The notes under the pieces: model-generated
What the model saw: only the letters and a program-made list of their open reading frames with translations
Database searches by the model: none
What the model was told of the DNA's origin: nothing
Part shown: positions 1 to 10,316 of the stretch, piece by piece
How the letters are laid out: each line of letters starts with the position of its first letter
Position numbering within the stretch: position 1 is the stretch's first letter
Origin: an uncultured Pelagibacteraceae bacterium
GTDB lineage: Bacteria > Pseudomonadota > Alphaproteobacteria > Pelagibacterales > Pelagibacteraceae
DNA length: 64,000 bases
Direction of reading: 5' to 3'
Assembly: GCA_902586025.1 (NCBI GenBank)
Contig: CACIFV010000005.1
Location: 7,501-71,500, forward strand
Position numbers and translations under genes: made by a program

Positions 1-4
1 TTTA

Positions 5-26
5 GATCTAGAAAATTATCTAGATC
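5..26. other. Perfect hairpin just 3' of the 16S rRNA
   Basis: An 8-bp perfect inverted repeat (5-12 with 19-26, 6-base loop) lies in the start of the internal transcribed spacer, about 7 bases beyond the mature 16S 3' end. I infer that it is a local structure in the rRNA precursor, perhaps used in 16S 3' processing. The 23S gene, if linked, lies outside the window to the left. Confidence 0.5.
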
Positions 27-32
27 ATCCTT

Positions 33-1507
<1,475 letters not shown>

Positions 1508-1532
1508 TTAAAAACGGCGCACACTAGCTTCT

Positions 1533-1682
1533 ACATAAATACTAAGAATAATATTTATGTAATGTTGAAGTGTGTACGACAAATTTTGGTAACCTTAACC
1601 GTCCACACTTCTCTTCTTAAAATATAAACAAATTAAATAGCTAATTGGGAATATCCCAATAAATAACATTTTTTTTAATGTT
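1533..1682 (-). other. rRNA leader with four consecutive hairpins
   Basis: Between the 16S 5' end and its likely promoter are four inverted repeats: 1533-1541 with 1552-1560 (9 bp), 1567-1574 with 1604-1611 (8 bp), 1644-1650 with 1654-1660 (7 bp, 3-base loop), and 1665-1670 with 1677-1682 (6 bp). Read on the minus strand they form a structured pre-16S leader. Roles in RNase III processing or antitermination are inferred. The whole interval 1508-1783 holds no convincing gene. Confidence 0.5.
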
Positions 1683-1692
1683 GAGTGGACCG

Positions 1693-1720
1693 CTTATAAA
1701 TAATAATATTAATAAATCAA
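1693..1720 (-). promoter_or_regulatory. Candidate rRNA operon promoter
   Basis: On the minus strand a TTGATT -35 element (1715-1720) and a TATAAG -10 element (1693-1698) are separated by 16 bases. Transcription would begin near 1685, upstream of the leader hairpins. The match is fair in a very AT-rich background; position and orientation support it more than the sequence does. Confidence 0.4.
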
Positions 1721-1783
1721 GATATTAGATTAATTTAGAATGGTAAAAAAAATAAGTAAAATCAACACTTTTTTAACCCTAAA

Positions 1784-3082
1784 ATGAAGTTTTTTAAAGA
1801 AATTAATTTTAAAGAGCTCGCAATTTTTTTTTGGGTTATTTTAGTAAGTATTTTGGGAGTTTTTATTTTTAGTGTCTATTCTAAAAATAAAAATGAGGAG
1901 ATTAAACAGATTAGAGACAGCTTAAACAATATTTACCTTATAAAAACGATTAAAGAAATTAACAATAATTTAAATCCTAGATTTAAAACATTTTATTACA
2001 ATTCTAAGCCAGGTGATACTTACCAAAGTATAATAAATAAACTTGATATCAATAATGGTGAAAAAAAACTGCTACTGGAAACAATATTAAATGAAAAGTC
2101 ATTGGAAATTTTAAGAATTAATAAAAAATTTACATTCGAGTTCGATGATTTATCAGTTTTAAAGATAAAACAATTTAAAATAGAAACTGATAAAAAAAAT
2201 GAAATTGTCTTTAAAAAAATTCAATCTACTAATAAATTTGAAGCAAGCAAAATAAAGAAAAATTTCACAAAAAAGATTGTCTACAGAGAGACTATTATTG
2301 AAGATAGTTTGTATAGAAGTGCAATTAATTTGGGGATTACCCCTAATATAATAATTGAATTTGCTCGACTTTATGGTTTCCAAGTAGATTTTCAAAGAGA
2401 TATATGGAAAAATGACAGTTTTCAAATTATTTACGAAGAATTTGTTAATGATAATGACAAAGTTGTAGACACAGGTGAAATAATATTCGCAAACTTAAAG
2501 TTAAGAGATTCTGATTTACAACTTTATAAATACGAATACAAAAAAAACAAAATAGACTATTTTGATGAAAATGGAAAAAGCATTAAAAAAACATTAATGA
2601 AAACTCCAATTAATGGCGCTCGACTTTCATCATCTTTTGGAAAAAGAAAACACCCTATCTTAGGCTATACCAAGATGCATACAGGAACAGATTTTGCGGC
2701 GCCAACTGGAACACCTATTATGGCATCTGGGGATGGTAAAATAACTAAAGCTGGTTGGTGTGGAGGAGGTGGAAATTGTGTAAAAATAAAACATAATAAT
2801 ACCTATCAAACGGTTTATGCTCATATGTCGAAATTTGGAAGAGGCATTAAAAAAGGAACTAGGGTAAAACAGGGTCAGATAATTGGTTATGTTGGATCTA
2901 CTGGTTTGTCAACTGGACCCCATTTGCATTATGAAGTAATTGAAAATGGCAGAAAAATTAATTCACAAAAATTAAAATTACCATCTGGTAAAATTTTAAA
3001 AGGTGATGAAAGAAAGAAATTTGAAGTATCTAAAATTAAAATTGATGTTCTAAAATCAAATCTTATTTCAGAACTAAACTAA
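1784..3082 (+). CDS. Membrane-anchored M23 (LytM-like) peptidase
   Basis: A 432-residue cell-wall endopeptidase-like protein. One membrane segment at about residues 12-31 is followed by a long, Lys- and Asn-rich periplasmic region and a C-terminal M23 domain (about 275-400). The zinc-site signature is complete: H299-x3-D303, the Y-A-H at 345-347, and H380-L-H382. It should therefore be an active glycyl-glycine-type or peptidoglycan DD-endopeptidase-family metalloenzyme rather than a degenerate activator such as EnvC or NlpD. It is transcribed away from the 16S gene and ends 6 bases from the converging DUF4167 gene. Substrate and division role are inferred from the family only. Confidence 0.93.
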   Translation: MKFFKEINFKELAIFFWVILVSILGVFIFSVYSKNKNEEIKQIRDSLNNIYLIKTIKEINNNLNPRFKTFYYNSKPGDTYQSIINKLDINNGEKKLLLETILNEKSLEILRINKKFTFEFDDLSVLKIKQFKIETDKKNEIVFKKIQSTNKFEASKIKKNFTKKIVYRETIIEDSLYRSAINLGITPNIIIEFARLYGFQVDFQRDIWKNDSFQIIYEEFVNDNDKVVDTGEIIFANLKLRDSDLQLYKYEYKKNKIDYFDENGKSIKKTLMKTPINGARLSSSFGKRKHPILGYTKMHTGTDFAAPTGTPIMASGDGKITKAGWCGGGGNCVKIKHNNTYQTVYAHMSKFGRGIKKGTRVKQGQIIGYVGSTGLSTGPHLHYEVIENGRKINSQKLKLPSGKILKGDERKKFEVSKIKIDVLKSNLISELN

Positions 3083-3088
3083 CTTTTT

Positions 3089-3472
3089 TCATTTAGTATT
3101 GATATTATCTTCTACAATTGTATTTTTTTCTTCAATATCTTTCTTAAAATTTTGTTCAATAACGTTGTTATTTTGACTTGCAACTTTATTAATTTCTTGA
3201 ATGCTTAAAATTCTTGTGAAATGGTCTGCATGCTGTAGATAATTTTCAGACAAAATTTTGTCTCCTGAGGATAGAGCTTCTCTAGCCAAATTATTATACT
3301 TATCAATTAATTTTGCTGCATTTTGATTATTTCTTCCGGGATTTTTGTGCTTAAACTCAGAGTTGGCATTAAACTCACTTTGATTTTTAAGTCCACTCAG
3401 AGGTCTTTTTCTATAATTTCTATCACCATTTGGCTTGAATCTATTTTTTCTATTATTTCTATAATTATTCAT
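3089..3472 (-). CDS. DUF4167 protein, possibly RNA-binding
   Basis: A 127-residue alphaproteobacterial DUF4167 protein. The first 45 residues are rich in Arg and Asn and probably disordered. Residues about 50-95 carry the conserved helical block with the AKLIDKYNNLAREA and QHADHF segments. The tail after residue 95 is low complexity. It is the last gene of the lysC-ispG-prfA-prmC run and its start overlaps the prmC stop by one base. That placement behind prfA-prmC is typical of the family and suggests a translation- or RNA-linked role, which has not been shown. Confidence 0.85.
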   Translation of the reverse strand: MNNYRNNRKNRFKPNGDRNYRKRPLSGLKNQSEFNANSEFKHKNPGRNNQNAAKLIDKYNNLAREALSSGDKILSENYLQHADHFTRILSIQEINKVASQNNNVIEQNFKKDIEEKNTIVEDNINTK

Positions 3473-4317
3473 TAAATTATTTTTGTTGAGACAATTACTC
3501 TTGGAATTGATGAGAGGTCTTTAATCACATTGTTTATATAGTATCCATTTTCACTTAATATTTTTTGTACAAACTTACTTTGATGCTCACCTATTTCAAA
3601 TATTAATTTTCCGTTTTTTTTTAGCAATTTTTTACTTTTTTTTATAATTTTCTTTATTTCTCTAAGACCATCAGTTCCCGCTTCAAGAGCAACATGTGGT
3701 TCAAATAAACTAACATTTTTACCTAATCTTCTTAAATTAAATTTTTTAATGTATGGTGGATTAGATATAACAAAATCATATTTATTAAGATTAAATTTGT
3801 CAATATCGATATTTATGAAATTGATTTTATTTTTTAAGTGATGTAATTTTGCATTAATTTTTGCAATATTTAAGGCTTTTTTACTAATATCTATTGCTGT
3901 TGAAAAACAATTAGGTCTCTCTTTAATTATAGATATAATAATGCATCCAGAACCTGTTCCTATTTCTAACAAATTTTTGGACGAAGAATTGTTAATGTTA
4001 TTTAAAACTTCCTCAACAATCAATTCGGTTTCTGGTCTTGGAATTAAAACATCTTTATTTACATAAAAACTATTTTTCCAAAATTCTTTTTTTTTTATAA
4101 TATATGCCATTGGTTCTTTTTTTTCTCTTCTTGATAGAAATTTTTTAAACTTTTTGAAATTTTTTTTTTTGATATCTGAGTCTAAATTAAGTAAAATTTG
4201 CTCTCTCGACAATTTTAGTACAAAAGATAATAACAATTCACTATCAAGTATGTGAGAATCAATTTTGTTTTTTTTAAGTTTATTACTTCCAAATTTTATT
4301 GTTTCTAAATAATTCAT
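3472..4317 (-). CDS. prmC: Release factor glutamine methyltransferase PrmC
   Basis: PrmC (HemK) methylates the Gln of the GGQ loop in peptide-chain release factors, using S-adenosylmethionine. The 281-residue chain has an N-terminal helical release-factor-binding domain (about 1-95). A Rossmann methyltransferase domain follows, with the SAM-binding E-I-G-T-G-S-G at 118-124 and the catalytic NPPY at 186-189. The start overlaps the prfA stop by 4 bases, so enzyme and substrate are translationally coupled. Base composition is like its neighbours. Confidence 0.97.
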   Translation of the reverse strand: MNYLETIKFGSNKLKKNKIDSHILDSELLLSFVLKLSREQILLNLDSDIKKKNFKKFKKFLSRREKKEPMAYIIKKKEFWKNSFYVNKDVLIPRPETELIVEEVLNNINNSSSKNLLEIGTGSGCIIISIIKERPNCFSTAIDISKKALNIAKINAKLHHLKNKINFINIDIDKFNLNKYDFVISNPPYIKKFNLRRLGKNVSLFEPHVALEAGTDGLREIKKIIKKSKKLLKKNGKLIFEIGEHQSKFVQKILSENGYYINNVIKDLSSIPRVIVSTKII

Positions 4318-5390
4318 GCATTTATTTTATTTAGTTCATCCATTTGAGCTTGAAGATTTAAATTTTCTATCATCTCATCAAATATTTCCCCTTCCATAAA
4401 CTCTTCTAACTTATGGAGAGTCAGATTTATTCTATGGTCTGTAACCCTGCCCTGTGGAAAATTATATGTTCTTATTCTTTCTGATCTATCACCAGTACCA
4501 ATTTTACTTTTTCTATCTTTCGACCTCTGTTGATCAATTTTTTGTCTCTCATAATCATAAATTCTAGATCTTAGAATTTTCAAACCTTTTTCTTTATTAC
4601 GAATTTGAGACTTTTCATCTTGTTGGCTTACAACTATTCCGGTTGGTAAGTGTGTAATTCTAACAGCCGAGTCTGTTGTATTAACACTTTGTCCGCCAGG
4701 CCCACTACTTCTGAAAACATCAATTCTTAAATCTTTCTCATCTAACTTAATATCCAAATCCTCTGCCTCTGGTAATACAGCAACAGTGGCTGCTGAAGTA
4801 TGAACTCTTCCCTGTGTTTCAGTATCTGGAACTCTTTGAACTCTATGAACACCACTTTCATATTTAAGCGATGAGTAAATATTTTTCCCCTTAATCAAAG
4901 CAATGATTTCTTTTAATCCACCAGCATCGCTTTTGGATATTGAAATAACTTCAATTTTCCATTTTTTTTTCTGGCTTACTTTTTCATACATTTTGTAAAG
5001 ATCAGATGCAAATAAACTTGCTTCTAGACCTCCTGTTCCAGCTCTAATTTCAATAATTGCATTTTTGCTATCTGCAAGATCTTTGGGTAGTAAAAATAAT
5101 TTTATTTTTTTTTCATTAATTTGATAATTATATGTCAGGTTTTCAAGTTCGCTACTTGCAAACTCTTTCATTTCTGAATCTGAATTTTTATCATTTATTA
5201 TATTATTGAGATCTGCAATATCTTTTTCATAACTTAAATACTCTTGAGCTTGTTTAATAATTTCATTTAAATCTGAATATTCTTTTGAAATTTCTGCATA
5301 TTTTTTTTTGTCAATCTCACCTGAAGAAAGTTCTTTTTCAAGTTTTATGTGTCTATCAATTAGATTTTGGACTTTTTCTTGTGGGAGCAT
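4314..5390 (-). CDS. prfA: Peptide chain release factor 1
   Basis: RF1 ends translation at UAA and UAG codons. It is 358 residues, the usual length. The peptidyl-tRNA hydrolysis motif GGQ is at 232-234. The codon-recognition tripeptide is P-D-T at 188-190, the PxT form of RF1 rather than the SPF of RF2. It lies 11 bases after ispG and overlaps prmC. Confidence 0.98.
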   Translation of the reverse strand: MLPQEKVQNLIDRHIKLEKELSSGEIDKKKYAEISKEYSDLNEIIKQAQEYLSYEKDIADLNNIINDKNSDSEMKEFASSELENLTYNYQINEKKIKLFLLPKDLADSKNAIIEIRAGTGGLEASLFASDLYKMYEKVSQKKKWKIEVISISKSDAGGLKEIIALIKGKNIYSSLKYESGVHRVQRVPDTETQGRVHTSAATVAVLPEAEDLDIKLDEKDLRIDVFRSSGPGGQSVNTTDSAVRITHLPTGIVVSQQDEKSQIRNKEKGLKILRSRIYDYERQKIDQQRSKDRKSKIGTGDRSERIRTYNFPQGRVTDHRINLTLHKLEEFMEGEIFDEMIENLNLQAQMDELNKINA

Positions 5391-5401
5391 TGATTAATTT
5401 T

Positions 5402-6496
5402 TTAAAGATTAGATGCTTTTTTTTCAACTAAAGTAACAATTTTATCTATCATATCTTTTGTCATTACTTTTTCTGTTTCTAGGCCATTTAAATACAGCAT
5501 ATGATTATCTTTTCCACCACCTGTTATTCCTATTTCTGTTTGTTTTGCTTCCCCTGGGCCATTAACAACACAACCTATAATCGATAATGTTATTGGTTTT
5601 TTTATATGAGATAGTTTTTTTTCTAATTCTTTAACAGTATCTATAACTTGAAATGCCTGTCTAGCACATGAAGGACATGAAATAATCTTTACGCCTCTAT
5701 TTCTTAAGTTTAGAGATCTCAAAATTTCATTACCAACTTTAATTTCTTCAACTGGATCATCTGAAAGTGAAACTCTTATTGTATCACCAATTCCATCTAA
5801 TAATAAACTTCCAAAACCTATAGATGTTTTAATACTTCCCGGCAAATAGCTTCCTGCCTCTGTAATTCCAAGGTGAAGTGGATAATTTATTTTATCTGAT
5901 AATAATTTGTACGCAGCTATTGATAAAAATACATCTGAGGATTTTACGCTAATTTTAAAATTAAAAAAATCCATATCTTCGATTATTTTAATATTACGCA
6001 ATGCACTTTCAACTAAAGCTTCAGGACATGGTTCCCTATATTTTTCAAGAATATCTTTTTCCAGTGATCCAGCATTAACTCCAATTCTAATAGAACAATT
6101 ATTATTTTTTGCTGCAGAGATAACTTCTGCTATTCTTTTTTTTTCTCCAATATTTCCTGGATTGATACGTAGACAATCTGCCCCATTCTCTGCAGCTTCA
6201 ATTGCTCTTTTGTAATGAAAATGTATATCCGCTACTATTGGTACATCTATATGCTTAATTATGGTTTTTAAAGACTCTGTTGATTTAGTATCAGGACATG
6301 AAACTCTTACAATATCTGCACCAGCTTCAGTGACTTTATTTATTTGCTCTATTGTAGACTTATGATCAGTAGTTAATGTATTAGTCATAGTCTGAACAGT
6401 AATTGGATTATTTCCACCAACTTTAATTTTCCCAACGCTTATTTCCTTTGTTTTCTTTCTATTAATTTTTCTAAATGGTCTAATTTCAGATGTCAT
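5402..6496 (-). CDS. ispG: 4-hydroxy-3-methylbut-2-enyl diphosphate synthase IspG
   Basis: IspG (GcpE) is the iron-sulfur enzyme of the MEP isoprenoid pathway that reduces MEcPP to HMBPP. The 364-residue chain has the N-terminal TIM-barrel part (V-x-V-G-G-N-N-P-I-x-V-Q-T-M) and the C-terminal 4Fe-4S half, with S-C-P-S-C near residue 273 and the C-x-V-N-G-P-G-E motif near 310. It overlaps the lysC stop by 4 bases. In many alphaproteobacteria a ptsP gene lies between lysC and prfA; here ispG takes that place. Confidence 0.97.
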   Translation of the reverse strand: MTSEIRPFRKINRKKTKEISVGKIKVGGNNPITVQTMTNTLTTDHKSTIEQINKVTEAGADIVRVSCPDTKSTESLKTIIKHIDVPIVADIHFHYKRAIEAAENGADCLRINPGNIGEKKRIAEVISAAKNNNCSIRIGVNAGSLEKDILEKYREPCPEALVESALRNIKIIEDMDFFNFKISVKSSDVFLSIAAYKLLSDKINYPLHLGITEAGSYLPGSIKTSIGFGSLLLDGIGDTIRVSLSDDPVEEIKVGNEILRSLNLRNRGVKIISCPSCARQAFQVIDTVKELEKKLSHIKKPITLSIIGCVVNGPGEAKQTEIGITGGGKDNHMLYLNGLETEKVMTKDMIDKIVTLVEKKASNL

Positions 6497-7704
6497 TTGT
6501 CTAATTTAAATTCTTTATGCAAGCATTTTACAGCTTTTGAAGCATTTGTACTTTTTATTAAAACTGATATTTTAATTTCTGATGTTGAGATAACCTGTAT
6601 ATTTATATTTTTTTTTGCAAGTGCTTGAAACATTCTAAATGTTACGCCAGGGGTAGTAATCATTCCAACACCTATTATTGATACTTTTGATACATTTTTA
6701 TCAAATATTAATTTTTTAAAAACAATATTTTTGTTTTTATTAATAATTTTTTTTGTTTTATTCAAATCGTTAGACTTTATTGTAAATGTGAGATCTGTTT
6801 GTTTACCATCTGCAGATATATTTTGAACAACCATATCTACATTTATCGAATTTTGTGACAGTGGTTTAAATATTGAAGCTGCAATACCTGGCCTATCCTT
6901 AACTCCTAATAAAGTTACTTTTGCATCATTATTTGTAGAAGAAATTCCTGTGATAATTTTATTATTAATAATATTTTTCCGTTTAGTTATTAATGTGCCT
7001 GATTTGTTTATGAATGATGATTTTACCTCAATATTTATCCTATTTAATCTTGCATCTTGTATTGAATCTGGCTGCATTACTTTTGATCCTAATGAGGCCA
7101 TTTCTAACATTTCTTCATAAGATATATTTTTAATTTTTTTTGCAGAATTTAGTTTGTTTGGATCAGTTGTATATACTCCCTCAACATCAGTATATATAAC
7201 GCATCGATCGGCTTTAAAAAACTTTGCAACCATAATTGCACTTGAATCGGAACCACCTCTGCCGATTGTTGTAATATTTAAATTTTTATCTACACCCTGA
7301 AATCCCGCGATAATAGGGATTCCTCCAGATTTTAAATATGTTAAAATTTTATTCTTATTTATGTACTTAATTCTTGAATATTTATGTTTACCCTCAGTTA
7401 AAATTGGTATTTGCCAAGCCATCCAAGATCTAGAATTTAGACCACTTGCCACTAGATGACCTGCTAACAAAGAACATGAAATTTGTTCGCCAGCAGAAAC
7501 TAAAGTATCATATTCATGATCAGGGAAATTTTCACCAATTTTTTTTGACATATATATCAACTTATTCGTAGTACCGCTCATCGCAGATGACAAAACAATT
7601 ACCTTGTATTTTTTTGAGTAAGATTTAATTATTTTAGATACTTTCTTAATTCTTTGAATTGAACCAACTGAGGTACCTCCAAATTTTAATACAATAATTT
7701 TCAT
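6493..7704 (-). CDS. lysC: Aspartate kinase
   Basis: Aspartokinase phosphorylates aspartate in the first step to lysine/DAP, threonine and methionine. The 403-residue protein has the K-F-G-G-T-S-V-G start motif, a kinase domain to about 245, and two ACT regulatory domains behind it, so feedback control by lysine and/or threonine is expected from the family. It heads the minus-strand operon running to DUF4167 and is divergent from ubiG, with 66 bases between them, an arrangement common in alphaproteobacteria. Confidence 0.97.
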   Translation of the reverse strand: MKIIVLKFGGTSVGSIQRIKKVSKIIKSYSKKYKVIVLSSAMSGTTNKLIYMSKKIGENFPDHEYDTLVSAGEQISCSLLAGHLVASGLNSRSWMAWQIPILTEGKHKYSRIKYINKNKILTYLKSGGIPIIAGFQGVDKNLNITTIGRGGSDSSAIMVAKFFKADRCVIYTDVEGVYTTDPNKLNSAKKIKNISYEEMLEMASLGSKVMQPDSIQDARLNRINIEVKSSFINKSGTLITKRKNIINNKIITGISSTNNDAKVTLLGVKDRPGIAASIFKPLSQNSINVDMVVQNISADGKQTDLTFTIKSNDLNKTKKIINKNKNIVFKKLIFDKNVSKVSIIGVGMITTPGVTFRMFQALAKKNINIQVISTSEIKISVLIKSTNASKAVKCLHKEFKLDK

Positions 7705-7758
7705 TGGTAGTTTTATTTACAAGCTTTATAATATTGATAAAATACATCTTATTTGTAA

Positions 7759-7764
7759 TGTCAA
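7759..7764 (-). promoter_or_regulatory. Candidate lysC promoter -35 box
   Basis: A perfect TTGACA hexamer faces lysC inside the 66-base lysC/ubiG divergent spacer. A matching -10 element at the right distance is only weak (TTTATC-like), so this is a tentative call. The spacer also contains TATAAT-like words that could serve ubiG. Confidence 0.3.
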
Positions 7765-7770
7765 TAAAGA

Positions 7771-8499
7771 ATGAGCAATAATACTATAAACAAAGAAGAA
7801 ATAGAAAAATTTAATAAAATTGCCGAAGAATGGTGGAATCCAAATGGAAAATTTAAACCACTTCACAAATTTAATCCAATTAGAATTGAGTATATAAAAA
7901 ACAATATTATTAAAGATTTTAACATTTCATCAAATCACAAGCCACTAAAAGGAATAAGTATTCTTGATATTGGATGTGGAGGAGGTTTATTATCCGAGCC
8001 TTTATCTAGACTTGGGGCAGAGGTTGTAGGTATCGATGCGTCCAAAAAAAATATTGATATTGCAAAACATCATTTAAAAAAAAGCAATTTAAAAATTGAA
8101 TATTATGATAAGTCTCCAGAGAATTTTAATTATAAAGTGAAATTTGATGTAATTCTTAACATGGAAATAGTTGAGCATGTTGAGGATATTCCTAAATTTA
8201 TAAATCAAAGCACAAAATTTTTAAAAAATAATGGTTTAATGTTTATAGCTACCTTAAACCAAACATTAAAATCTTACGTATTTGCGATAATAGGAGCTGA
8301 GTATATTCTAAGATGGCTACCTATTGGAACGCATGATTGGAATAAATTTGTAAAACCTGAAAAATTAGAAGATATCTGCAATAAAAATTCACTTAAATTA
8401 AAAAATATAGAAGGTGTTAAATTTAATCCATTTTTAAATAAGTGGAAACTTTCAAATGACAAATCTATAAATTATATCACAAAATACAAAAAAGTTTAA
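7771..8499 (+). CDS. ubiG: Ubiquinone biosynthesis O-methyltransferase UbiG
   Basis: A SAM-dependent enzyme that carries out both O-methylations in ubiquinone synthesis. The 242 residues begin with the family's E-x-E-K-F-N-x-I-A-E-E-W-W-x-P-x-G segment. They hold the SAM site I-L-D-I-G-C-G-G-G at about 65-73 and the post-I acidic residue in V-V-G-I-D. It is divergent from lysC. Its stop and the stop of the converging DUF1178 gene share the palindrome TTAA. Confidence 0.97.
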   Translation: MSNNTINKEEIEKFNKIAEEWWNPNGKFKPLHKFNPIRIEYIKNNIIKDFNISSNHKPLKGISILDIGCGGGLLSEPLSRLGAEVVGIDASKKNIDIAKHHLKKSNLKIEYYDKSPENFNYKVKFDVILNMEIVEHVEDIPKFINQSTKFLKNNGLMFIATLNQTLKSYVFAIIGAEYILRWLPIGTHDWNKFVKPEKLEDICNKNSLKLKNIEGVKFNPFLNKWKLSNDKSINYITKYKKV

Positions 8500-8918
8500 T
8501 TTTCCTTATCTTCAATCCACGGAATAGTTGATGTTTCTATACCTTCTTCTTTTAGCTCCTTAACATCATCAATTGATGCTTTACCAAAAATATTTTTTTT
8601 GTTCTTGTTTTTATTATAATGAATAGATCTTGCCTCATAAGCAAAATTTTCTCCAACATATTCAAAGTTTTCTTTTATAAATTTTTGATACTCTCTTATT
8701 TTTTTTTTAACACTTCTGTTATTTTTATAATTTTTATCTTGTTTAAACTTAGAATTTGCTAAGTTTGGCTTCATCAAAGACTTTTCGATTTTTTGTGAAT
8801 TACACTTCTGACAAATAAGAAGATTTAGTTTTTTTAATTTATCAAATTCTTTCGAGCTAGCAAACCAGCTTTCAAACTCAAGCCTGCAGCTTTTACAATT
8901 TAATAAATACTTTATCAT
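8496..8918 (-). CDS. DUF1178 family protein
   Basis: A 140-residue protein of the alphaproteobacterial DUF1178 family. Two Cys pairs (C-x2-C near residues 8-11 and again near 36-39) suggest an N-terminal zinc ribbon. The middle is Lys-rich, and the C-terminal I-P-W-I-E-D motif is typical of the family. The biochemical role is unknown. It lies 37 bases downstream of argJ on the same strand. Confidence 0.85.
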   Translation of the reverse strand: MIKYLLNCKSCRLEFESWFASSKEFDKLKKLNLLICQKCNSQKIEKSLMKPNLANSKFKQDKNYKNNRSVKKKIREYQKFIKENFEYVGENFAYEARSIHYNKNKNKKNIFGKASIDDVKELKEEGIETSTIPWIEDKEN

Positions 8919-8955
8919 TGAGATGACATAATTATATTTTATATGATTTCAATAC

Positions 8956-10257
8956 TTAAGATCTGTAATCAGAATTAATATCAATATATTCCTTAGATAA
9001 ATCCATCGTGTATGCTGTAAAATTTTTACTTCCAATAGATAGATCAATTGTTATCTCTATGTTTTCATTTTTCATATAATCACTTAAAATAGCTTCGTTA
9101 TAATTTTTATCTAATTTTCCATCTTTGAGAATAATTTTAGATCCCATTAATATAGATAATTTTTCATATTTAAGGGTTGCACCACTTTTTCCGATTGCCA
9201 TCGCGATTCTCCCCCAATTAGGATCTTCTCCAAAAATTGCTGTTTTAACTAATGGTGAGTTGGCTATTGAGAAACAGATATTTTTTGCATCTTTCTCAGT
9301 TTTGCTATTAAGGCATTTGATGGTAACAAATTTTGTTGCCCCCTCTCCGTCACTTGCAACTCTTTTTGCTAAGTTTAGCATAACCTGGTGAACACTATTA
9401 ATAAATTGCTTTAGTTTTGGATCTTTAAAACTTTTTATCTCTTTATTATTTGCGCTTCCTGTTGAAAATATTGAAACCATGTCATTTGTACTAGTATCTC
9501 CATCGCATGTTATAGCATTAAAAGTAGTCTTAATATTTAAATTAAGTATCTGTTTCAAAATTGACGAAGAGATGTTGGCATCAGTAAAAATAAATCCTAA
9601 AGTTGTTGCCATATTTGGAAAGATCATACCTGATCCTTTTGCGACACCATATATTTTAACATTGGAACCACCTATTTTACATTCTGCCATTGATAATTTT
9701 GGCTTAGTATCTGTTGTCATGATTCCAAGAGCAGCTTTAATCCAGATTAGTTTATTTTGATTGTATTTTATTTTATCAACTAAGTTTTTAGTATTATTTA
9801 AAATTGCATTTACAGGAAATTTTTCTCCTATAGTTCCTGTACAGGCAAATAATATTTGGTTTGGTTTAATCTCTCTTGGTTTGTCCTCATCTTCAATTTG
9901 TTTTGCAGTTAATAGTTTTGATATATTTAAAGAGATTTTTTTTAGAGAATTATATCCATCATTTCCTGTTAAAGCATTTGCATTTCTTGTGTTGATTAGA
10001 ATGCCGTAAATCTTTTTATCTTTTATTTTTCTATTCCATTTTATATTTTCAGAAACCAAAGTAGATTGCGTATATACATTTGCATAATTTGCACCTCCCC
10101 TAAAATAAAATAAAACTAAATCATCTCTTTTTTTATTATAAAGACCGCAGCTAATTGTTGAGATAGATACTCCATCAATATGTTCAAGATCTTGAAAATG
10201 TCCTATTTTAGATTCCTTGTGTTTCTTATCAAAAAAGTTGTTTATACCAAAATCCAT
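8956..10257 (-). CDS. argJ: Bifunctional ornithine acetyltransferase/N-acetylglutamate synthase
   Basis: ArgJ recycles the acetyl group of N-acetylornithine onto glutamate in the cyclic arginine pathway. The 433-residue precursor has the K-G-S-G-M-I-x-P-N-M-A-T motif, whose Ala-Thr bond is self-cleaved to give alpha and beta chains with an N-terminal Thr nucleophile. The V-F-G-E-D-P-N-W-G-R block lies in the C-terminal half. It fits with argB, argD and argF elsewhere in the window. It is divergent from secA. Confidence 0.97.
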   Translation of the reverse strand: MDFGINNFFDKKHKESKIGHFQDLEHIDGVSISTISCGLYNKKRDDLVLFYFRGGANYANVYTQSTLVSENIKWNRKIKDKKIYGILINTRNANALTGNDGYNSLKKISLNISKLLTAKQIEDEDKPREIKPNQILFACTGTIGEKFPVNAILNNTKNLVDKIKYNQNKLIWIKAALGIMTTDTKPKLSMAECKIGGSNVKIYGVAKGSGMIFPNMATTLGFIFTDANISSSILKQILNLNIKTTFNAITCDGDTSTNDMVSIFSTGSANNKEIKSFKDPKLKQFINSVHQVMLNLAKRVASDGEGATKFVTIKCLNSKTEKDAKNICFSIANSPLVKTAIFGEDPNWGRIAMAIGKSGATLKYEKLSILMGSKIILKDGKLDKNYNEAILSDYMKNENIEITIDLSIGSKNFTAYTMDLSKEYIDINSDYRS

Positions 10258-10316
10258 GCTATTTAATTTTTTAAATAAATAACTATATAATTTATAATTA
10301 TTAAAACATCAAAAAT

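Noticed and set aside
5907..6215. 102-codon frame opposite ispG, and other long antisense frames such as 9125-9391, 13259-13549, 15222-15533 and 33803-34153
   Set aside because: Each is a shadow frame of a conserved gene on the other strand, with no recognisable product.
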